From NCBI RefSeq assembly GCF_007995065.1, contig NZ_VOQR01000001.1:3662501-3726500 (forward strand): DNA of 64,000 nt, given 5' to 3'. How positions within the stretch are numbered: the first letter of the stretch is position 1; each line of letters opens with the position of its first letter. The notes under the pieces are model-generated. The model was not told where the DNA came from. It searched no databases and saw only the letters and a list, made by a program, of their open reading frames with translations. Below, one piece after another: positions 58,798-64,000 of the stretch. The DNA comes from Sphingomonas ginsenosidivorax. Its GTDB lineage: Bacteria > Pseudomonadota > Alphaproteobacteria > Sphingomonadales > Sphingomonadaceae. A program made the translations under genes and the position numbers.

Positions 58798-59472
58798 ATG
58801 CGCGCCGCCCATACCGCCCTGCTTCGCCACGTCGTCGTGCTGGGCCACCCCGACCCGCACAGCTTCAACCACGCGATCGCCGCGCGCTATTGCGAGGCGG
58901 TCCTGGCGTGCGGGCAGGAGGCGGTGGTGCGCGATCTCTACGCGCTCGACTTCGACCCGCGGCTGCACGCCGGCAACCGCCCCGGCCACGCGACCAGCCA
59001 TTTGTCGGCTGACGTGTCGCGCGAACTGGGGCTGCTGCGCGACGCCGACGTCATCCTGTTCGTCTATCCCTTGTGGTTCGGCATGCCGCCGGCGATGATC
59101 AAGGGCTATGTCGACCGCGTGCTGGGCGAGGCGCTGACCCCGCACGACATCAAGAACCATGTCCCCGACGCGATCCTGCGCGGCAAGCGCTTCGCGACCT
59201 TCTCGACCTCGGCGACGACACGCGCCTGGCTCGAGGAGCAGGGCCAGTGGCGCGCGCTGCGGCAGGCGTTCGACGTCTATCTGCTCTCGATCTTCGGGAT
59301 GCGCGACGGCGGCCACACCCATTTCGACGCGATCGTCGATCCGATCGACCCGCGCTATGCCGGCGAGACGCTGCTCGCGGTCGAGACGCAGGCGCGGCTG
59401 CTGTGCAGCACGGCGCTGGCCGAACGCCACGCCATCGCCGCCGCGCAGACGCTGGGGACTGCCCGCCCCTAG
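58798..59472 (+). CDS. NAD(P)H:quinone oxidoreductase-like flavodoxin-fold protein
   Basis: 224 residues. Flavodoxin-like fold: VVVLGHPDPHSFNHAIAARY for FMN/FAD phosphate binding, DADVILFVYPLWFGMPPAMIKGYVDRVLGEAL as the NQO1/KefF-type signature, and a C-terminal segment GGHTHFDAIVDP. Such enzymes reduce quinones by two electrons. The stop TAG shares the CTAG at 59469-59472 with the convergent gene. Confidence 0.88.
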   Translation: MRAAHTALLRHVVVLGHPDPHSFNHAIAARYCEAVLACGQEAVVRDLYALDFDPRLHAGNRPGHATSHLSADVSRELGLLRDADVILFVYPLWFGMPPAMIKGYVDRVLGEALTPHDIKNHVPDAILRGKRFATFSTSATTRAWLEEQGQWRALRQAFDVYLLSIFGMRDGGHTHFDAIVDPIDPRYAGETLLAVETQARLLCSTALAERHAIAAAQTLGTARP

Positions 59473-59879
59473 GCGCGAACCCCGCGGAGTCGCGCGGCAC
59501 GGCGCGCGAAATGCCACTGCCACAGCATCAGCAGCGGCACGACGATCGTCTCCATGCCGAGCCCGAGCACATGCCCGCGTGACGGCACCCCCACCGCGAG
59601 CAGCGACACCAACCGCGCGCAGCCGCCGACGAAGATCAGCCCGCCGAGCAACCGGAACCGCGGCCCCTTGGTCTCGATGACCGGGATGCAGCTGACGAAC
59701 CCGAGCCCGGTCGCGAAGAATATCCCCGAGATATAGCGGAAATGGCTGTCCAGATCGCGCGGCACGTCGCTCAGATGCCCGAACGGCGCGGGGCCCTGCA
59801 GCACGCCCTGGCCGCCGACCACCAGCGGCAACAGGCACGCGACCGCGACCACCGCCTGCAACAATCGCTTTTCGATCAC
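59469..59879 (-). CDS. DUF4345-type small membrane protein
   Basis: 136 residues with about four membrane helices. The motif DSHFRYISGIFFATGLGFVSCIPVIETKGPRFRLLGGLIFVGGCARLVSL is characteristic of the DUF4345 family. Function unknown. It overlaps the next upstream gene (DUF2721) by 4 bp and shares its stop region with the convergent quinone reductase gene. Confidence 0.82.
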   Translation of the reverse strand: MIEKRLLQAVVAVACLLPLVVGGQGVLQGPAPFGHLSDVPRDLDSHFRYISGIFFATGLGFVSCIPVIETKGPRFRLLGGLIFVGGCARLVSLLAVGVPSRGHVLGLGMETIVVPLLMLWQWHFARRAARLRGVRA

Positions 59880-60346
59880 CGCATCGTCTCCAGCAGTTCC
59901 GGGCGAATCCGAAACGCGCGCAGCGAGATGCGCACCTCGACCATGAACGCGATCAGCGCGGCAATCAGCAGGATCATCGCGGCGATGAACGCGACCGCGA
60001 CGTAGCGACCGAGGTGCAGCTTCGCCAGACTCCCGACGAACAGCAACGCGATCAGCAAACAGGTCATGATCGCGCTGGTCACCGATAGGAACAGCGCCGC
60101 GTTGATGATCGTCATCCGGCGGTCGAGCAGCCGCAGCTCGGACACGTGGCGGTCATGCTCGGGTCCCGAACTGCTCGGGTGCAGCTGCTCCAGCGACCGC
60201 GCCCGGTCGATCACGCGCGACAGCCGCCCGGCGAGCACGTTGAGCAGCTGCCCGATGCCCGCCAGCATGAACACCGGCGCCAGCGACAGCTGGATGGTCT
60301 GGGCGATCGTCGTGATGGCGGGGATCTGCAGCATGCTGTTCATCAT
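59876..60346 (-). CDS. DUF2721-type membrane protein
   Basis: About 156 residues. N-terminal helix (IQLSLAPVFMLAGIGQLLNVLAGRLSRVIDRARSLE), then charged loop and two further helices (ALFLSVTSAIMTCLLIALLFVGSL and YVAVAFIAAMILLIAALIAFMVEV), matching the DUF2721 layout. Function unknown. The ATG at 60346 gives a compact N-terminus; an earlier in-frame start would add 26 basic residues without similarity. Confidence 0.82.
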   Translation of the reverse strand: MMNSMLQIPAITTIAQTIQLSLAPVFMLAGIGQLLNVLAGRLSRVIDRARSLEQLHPSSSGPEHDRHVSELRLLDRRMTIINAALFLSVTSAIMTCLLIALLFVGSLAKLHLGRYVAVAFIAAMILLIAALIAFMVEVRISLRAFRIRPELLETMR

Positions 60347-60441
60347 GCGGGCAAACGCCGCGCGAAGGAAGTCGGTCCGCCGCCGGGGGCGTCCGGTCGA
60401 TTTGCACGACTTGGTAACACGCAAGGCGCTAAGGAGGGCCT

Positions 60442-61536
60442 GTGACGAAGCCCATGCTCCTGGCCGATTTCGTGCGCCTGCCGCCGGCGATCGTCGGCGA
60501 GGTCGTCGTCGGGCTGTCCGCCGCGATCGACACCGTCGCCGCGGGCGCCGCGCCCAGCCACGCGTTCCTGCGCTATGGCTGGTACGCCGCCGCGCTCGCC
60601 GCCTATGGCGGGCAGGCGCGCACGCTGCTGGTCAGCGAGGACGAGACGCCCGTGCTCGCGATGCCGTTCGTGCCGCTGGGCCCGCGCTGGCTGCGCCTGG
60701 CCGCGGTCCCGGGCTGCTACTGGCCGTTCCGCAGCTTCGGGCTCGCACTCGGCACCAGCGAGCCTGCGCTGAAGGTCGCACTCGCGACGCTCGCCGCCGC
60801 GGTCAACGGCGTGCGCATCGGCCCGGTGCATGACGGCGATCCCGCGGCGATGCCGCTGATCGCCGCGGCGCGCACGAACGGCTGGACCGCGATCGACCGG
60901 CATCTCGGCGACAGCTGGACGCTCGATCTCGCGCCCGTCGTCAATGGCGAGCCGTGGCCGCGGGGCTCGACGCTCCGGAAGAACCGCTTCCACGAAAAGC
61001 ACCTCGCCGCGCACGGCACCCCCGACTGGCGGGTCCTCCACGGAGCCGACTGGCCCGCGGGCTTCGACGCGCTCGCCGCGGTCGAGGAGAAGAGCTGGCT
61101 CGCCGCCACCGACCGCAGCGACATGAAGTTCACGACCAGCGGCCACGGAACGTTCTGGCGCGCCGCGGTCGCCGACCCGGTGCTCGCCGACATGCTGCGC
61201 GCCGCCTTGCTCACCATCGACGACGCGCCGGCCGCCTTCTCGTTCGACATCGATACCGGCGACCTGCTCTACGCGGTCGCCAACAGCTACGACCCGACGT
61301 TCGCCAAGCACTCGCCGGGCAAGCTGCTCTACTGGCGCAACCTGGTCGCGGCGATGGGCCGCGGCATCACGCGCGTCGACTGGGGGGCGGGCGACAGCGG
61401 CTACAAGCAGGTGATCGGCGCCACGCAGGGCGCCCCGATCCGCGACTGGCTCCTCCTCCGCCCCGGCCTCCCCGCGCTCACCGGGCGGCTGCTCGGCCGG
61501 CTATGGCGCCGCAGCGGCCATCAGCAGCGGATATAG
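60442..61536 (+). CDS. GNAT-fold acetyltransferase, CelD/BcsL-like
   Basis: 364 residues, GTG start. The C-terminal half has the CelD-type GNAT pattern: LRKNRFHEKHLAAHG, a central EEKSWLAATD, LTIDDAPAAFSFDIDTGDLLYAVANSYDPTFAKHSPGKLLYWRNLVAAMGRGITRVDWGAGDSGYKQ. Such proteins are found with cellulose or exopolysaccharide genes and FemAB-like peptidyltransferases; substrate unknown. It overlaps the convergent trmB by 16 bp at the 3' end. Confidence 0.8.
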   Translation: MTKPMLLADFVRLPPAIVGEVVVGLSAAIDTVAAGAAPSHAFLRYGWYAAALAAYGGQARTLLVSEDETPVLAMPFVPLGPRWLRLAAVPGCYWPFRSFGLALGTSEPALKVALATLAAAVNGVRIGPVHDGDPAAMPLIAAARTNGWTAIDRHLGDSWTLDLAPVVNGEPWPRGSTLRKNRFHEKHLAAHGTPDWRVLHGADWPAGFDALAAVEEKSWLAATDRSDMKFTTSGHGTFWRAAVADPVLADMLRAALLTIDDAPAAFSFDIDTGDLLYAVANSYDPTFAKHSPGKLLYWRNLVAAMGRGITRVDWGAGDSGYKQVIGATQGAPIRDWLLLRPGLPALTGRLLGRLWRRSGHQQRI

Positions 61537-62201
61537 CGGAAATACCAGACCTCGTGCCCGTGCCGCCGGGCCTTGCGCTCGTAGCGCGTTTCGGGCCAGT
61601 CGTCGGGGCGGACCAGGAAGTCCTGCGGGGTCTTGGCCTGCCATTCGAAGTCGCGGCGCGCGTTCATGACCATCATCGCCCAGCGGCAATAGGTCGGGTC
61701 GTCGGTGCCCAGCCGGAACTCGGCGCCCGGCTTCAGCTTGGCGGCGATCGCGTCGAGCGGGCCGTGGTTGACCATCCGCCGCTTGGCATGGCGCGCCTTT
61801 GGCCAGGGATCGGGGTGGAGCAGGTACACGCGCGACAGGCTCGCATCGGGCAGCCGCTCGATCACCTCGAGCGCATCGCCCATGTGCAGCCGGACATTCT
61901 CCAGCCCGCCGTCGCGGATATGCCCCAGCGCGCCGACCACGCCGTTGAGGAACGGCTCGCAGCCGATGAACCCGGTCCCAGGATGCGCCGCGGCCTGGCC
62001 CGCCAGATGCTCGCCCGCGCCGAACCCGATCTCGAGCTGCAGGGGGCGCTCATCCCCGAACAGCACCCGTGCATCCAGCGCCCCGGTCTCGGGGACGGAG
62101 AGTTCGGCGAGCGTCGTCTCGACGAGCGCGGACTGGCCGGCGCGCAGCTTGTGGCCCTGGCGACGGCCATAGAGGCGGCGAATGGTGGCGGGATCGTTCA
62201 T
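61521..62201 (-). CDS. trmB: tRNA (guanine-N7-)-methyltransferase
   Basis: 226 residues. SAM motif LEIGFGAGEHL, FIGCEPFLNGVVGAL, YLLHPDPWPKARHAKRRMVNHGPLDAIAAKLKPGAEFRLGTDDPTYCRWAM and a C-terminal ETRYERKARRHGHEVWYFRY are diagnostic of TrmB, which makes m7G46 in tRNA. ATG 62201 begins the usual MNDP N-terminus. Convergent overlap with the GNAT gene. Confidence 0.96.
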   Translation of the reverse strand: MNDPATIRRLYGRRQGHKLRAGQSALVETTLAELSVPETGALDARVLFGDERPLQLEIGFGAGEHLAGQAAAHPGTGFIGCEPFLNGVVGALGHIRDGGLENVRLHMGDALEVIERLPDASLSRVYLLHPDPWPKARHAKRRMVNHGPLDAIAAKLKPGAEFRLGTDDPTYCRWAMMVMNARRDFEWQAKTPQDFLVRPDDWPETRYERKARRHGHEVWYFRYIRC

Positions 62202-62266
62202 CGCCGCGGCCTCTAACGCCAAGCGACGCCGGAGCAAAGCGCCCCGCCGTCCGTTGCACCAGCGTA

Positions 62267-63100
62267 ATGGCCGATCCCACCCCCGAACATCTCCCGCAGG
62301 ACGCCGCCGAGGACGTCGACGACCTCAAGGCCGCCGATGCGAAGGACCTCCACCAGGCGGTGCGCGAGGCGGGCGAGGAGGAACTCGACCGCCCGGTCGC
62401 GTCGCTGTTCGTCTCGGGGCTCGCAGGGGGACTCGCGATCAGCAGCTCGCTCGTCGCCGAGGGCGCGCTGCACGCCGCGCTGCCCGAGTCGCCTTGGCGC
62501 GATCTGGTGGTGGCGCTCGGCTATCCGATCGGCTTCCTCGTCGTCATCCTCGGGCGGATGCAGCTGTTCACCGAAAGCACGATCACCGCGATGCTGCCCT
62601 TGGTCACCCGGCCGTCGGGCTGGGCGCTCGGGCGTACGCTCCGGCTCTGGGCGGTGGTGCTGGTCGCCAACCTGGTCGGTACCGCGATCACCGGCGGTGC
62701 GATCGCGGCGGGCGTGCTCGGCAGCGCCGAGCTTCGCGACGCGATGATCGCGGTGTCGATGGCGATCACGGAGCTGTCCCCTCGGGCGACCTTCGTCAAC
62801 GCGATCCCCGCCGGGTTCATGATCGCGATCCTCGCCTGGTCGTTGCCCAATGCGCGCACCCAGGCGTTCCAGGTCATCGTCGCGATCACCTATGTCGTGG
62901 CGATCGGCGGGTTCAGCCATTCGATCGTCGGATCGGTCGAGGCGTTCCTGCTGCTCTTTTCGGGGCATGTCGGTGCCGTGCAGACCCTGGCCGGGCTGCT
63001 GCTGCCGGCGATCCTCGGCAATCTCCTGGGCGGCGCGGGGATCTTCGCGCTGCTCGCGCATGGTCAGGTGCGCGGCGAAATGAAGGAAGACACGGAATGA
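62267..63100 (+). CDS. Formate/nitrite transporter (FNT) family channel
   Basis: 277 residues. An acidic N-terminal ~45-residue cytoplasmic extension (EEELDRP at its end), then six membrane helices: FVSGLAGGLAISSSLVAEGALHA, FLVVILGRMQLFTESTI, VVLVANLVGTAITGG, NAIPAGFMIAILAWSL, VVAIGGFSHSIVGSVEAFLLLFSG. The FNT pentameric channels carry formate, nitrite or related small anions; the variant here has FTESTI in the position of the usual loop. It overlaps the PAP2 gene by 4 bp. Confidence 0.88.
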   Translation: MADPTPEHLPQDAAEDVDDLKAADAKDLHQAVREAGEEELDRPVASLFVSGLAGGLAISSSLVAEGALHAALPESPWRDLVVALGYPIGFLVVILGRMQLFTESTITAMLPLVTRPSGWALGRTLRLWAVVLVANLVGTAITGGAIAAGVLGSAELRDAMIAVSMAITELSPRATFVNAIPAGFMIAILAWSLPNARTQAFQVIVAITYVVAIGGFSHSIVGSVEAFLLLFSGHVGAVQTLAGLLLPAILGNLLGGAGIFALLAHGQVRGEMKEDTE

Positions 63101-63717
63101 CGGGCAAGACCAAGAAGGCCGCCAAGGCCGTCGCGAAGGCTGACCATGACGCCACGCACAAGGCGGCCGAGCACCGCGATACGCCGCTGGCCAAGGCGAC
63201 CGGGTTCCTTGCCGAGATCGGCGACCAGCCGCAGATGGTCGCGACCGCGATCGGCACCGCGGCGGTCGGGCTGGCGCTGCGCCGCCCCGACATCGTCCGC
63301 GGCGGCGTCCGGATGCTCGCCGCGCACGTCGTCGCCACCGCGATCAAGTCGGCGATCAAGCAGTCGGTCGACCGCGCGCGCCCGGCAAAGGCAATCGACG
63401 ACGGCGAGACGGTGTTCGAGCCCGGCAAGAGCCAGGACCATGCGATGACCTCCTTCCCCTCGGGCCACACTGCGGGCGCGGTCGCGGTCGCGCGAGCGGT
63501 GTCGCGCGACGTCGGCGGCGCCGGCGTCCCCGCCGCGCTGATCGCCACCGGCGTCGCTGCCGCCCAGCCCGTCACCGGCAAGCATTATCTCTCCGACCTC
63601 GTCGCCGGCGCCGCGGTCGGCTGGATCTCCGAAGCGCTCGTCAGCGCGGTATTCGACCGCGTCGCCCCGCACGTCGAAGTCGTCGTCGGCGCCGTCGTGG
63701 TGGGCGCGGAGGACTAG
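63097..63717 (+). CDS. PAP2-family phosphatase
   Basis: 206 residues. PAP2 motifs: KQSVDRARP (motif 1, KxxxxxxRP), FPSGHT (motif 2, PSGH) and GKHYLSD (motif 3, HxxxD with the catalytic His). The N-terminus is lysine-rich and cytoplasmic, then several short membrane helices. Likely hydrolyses a lipid phosphate or undecaprenyl pyrophosphate-like substrate. Coupled to the FNT gene. Confidence 0.88.
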   Translation: MTGKTKKAAKAVAKADHDATHKAAEHRDTPLAKATGFLAEIGDQPQMVATAIGTAAVGLALRRPDIVRGGVRMLAAHVVATAIKSAIKQSVDRARPAKAIDDGETVFEPGKSQDHAMTSFPSGHTAGAVAVARAVSRDVGGAGVPAALIATGVAAAQPVTGKHYLSDLVAGAAVGWISEALVSAVFDRVAPHVEVVVGAVVVGAED

Positions 63718-63727
63718 CCCCAGACGA

Positions 63728-63763
63728 AAAAAGCCCCCGTCGGACGGGTCCGGCGGGGGCTTG
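63728..63763. terminator. Bidirectional terminator between PAP2 gene and metK
   Basis: AAAAAAGCCCCCGTCGGACG... pairs with CCGGCGGGGGCTT around 63728-63763: a strong GC stem with A-run on the left and short T-run on the right, between convergent genes. Confidence 0.82.
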
Positions 63764-63783
63764 ATTTCAACGATAGCCTGGGA

Positions 63784-64000
63784 TCAGGCGACCGCGGCCT
63801 TCAGTTTGTCGACCAGGTCGGTCTTTTCCCAGGTGAAGAAATCGCCCTCGGGCTCGCGGCCGAAATGGCCGTACGCGGCCGACTTCTTGTAGATCGGCGC
63901 GTTGAGCTTGAGGTGCTCGCGGATGCCCTTGGGGGTCAGGCGGACCAGCTTGGGCAGGGCTGCCTCGAGCGCTGCTTCCTCGACCGTGCCGGTGCCGTGC
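63784..64000 (-). CDS. metK: S-adenosylmethionine synthetase (C-terminal 71 residues only)
   Basis: Partial; the gene runs off the right end. The translated end includes [57 protein letters not shown], with the invariant AAYGHFGR segment of MetK. The enzyme makes SAM from methionine and ATP. The stop is TGA at 63786-63784. Confidence 0.95.
   Translation of the reverse strand, partial: HGTGTVEEAALEAALPKLVRLTPKGIREHLKLNAPIYKKSAAYGHFGREPEGDFFTWEKTDLVDKLKAAVA

Overview
The window is about 64 kb of high-GC (roughly two thirds G+C), densely packed, strongly strand-polarised bacterial DNA. Gene families and order (argH-lptM-like-lysA, a MucR/Ros regulator, a FlbD-like sigma-54 activator, sigma-28 with FlgM, many short palindromic intergenic repeats) point to a sphingomonad alphaproteobacterium, most likely Sphingomonas or a close relative. 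That assignment is an inference from family content; no rRNA is present to confirm it. I found no tRNA, rRNA, CRISPR array, transposase or integrase.

1-4.6 kb: the end of argH, a small lipoprotein, lysA, a siroheme-synthase-like NAD-binding protein interrupted in frame by a palindromic repeat, and a CorA/ZntB-type metal transporter. 4.7-20.2 kb: one long leftward flagellar operon. In transcription order it runs sigma-54 activator, fliE, F, G, H, I, J, K, L, M, N, O, P, Q, R, flhB, then fliD and fliS from their own sigma-28 promoter. 20.2-22.4 kb: two rightward flagellin genes, each behind a sigma-28-type promoter. 22.8-29.5 kb (leftward): a VOC protein, fliA, flhA, a lytic transglycosylase, flgN, flgM, flgA and a divergent MotB/MotA-like pair. 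30.0-40.6 kb (rightward): flgB-C-D-E-F-G-H-I-J-K-L behind a near-perfect sigma-54 promoter, followed by canonical motA and motB.

Together these genes encode almost the whole flagellum: export gate, ATPase complex, MS/C ring, rod, hook, P and L rings, hook-filament junction, filament, cap, chaperones, stators, and a sigma-54 to sigma-28/FlgM regulatory cascade. No chemotaxis genes and no flhF/flhG lie in the window. Four sites share TAAA-N15-GCCGTT, always with CCG directly before the -10 (fliC1, fliC2, fliD, flgM). Clusters of CCGGCAA/TTGCCGG sit upstream of flgB and in the divergent activator/flagellin region, and are candidate binding sites for the FlbD-like activator.

40.8-64 kb: mixed housekeeping and accessory genes. 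These are a MucR regulator behind an AT-rich upstream region, a Tat-exported DUF885 protein, a DUF2252 gene overlapping a shortened Mfd-like translocase, a KaiC-like ATPase with a hybrid histidine kinase, an SDR, a Gly/Asp-rich protein and a zinc alcohol dehydrogenase, a HAD phosphatase, a spore-photoproduct-lyase homologue, a SulP transporter, a flavodoxin-fold quinone reductase, two small membrane proteins, a CelD-like acetyltransferase, trmB, an FNT channel, a PAP2 protein and the end of metK.

The most unusual points are: the in-frame palindromic element; a second, degenerate stator pair; a FliM without the CheY-binding peptide; a FlgH with no cysteine; a MucR without the zinc-finger cysteines; the DUF2252/Mfd-like pair; and a photolesion-repair-like SPL homologue that keeps the hydrogen-donor cysteine.
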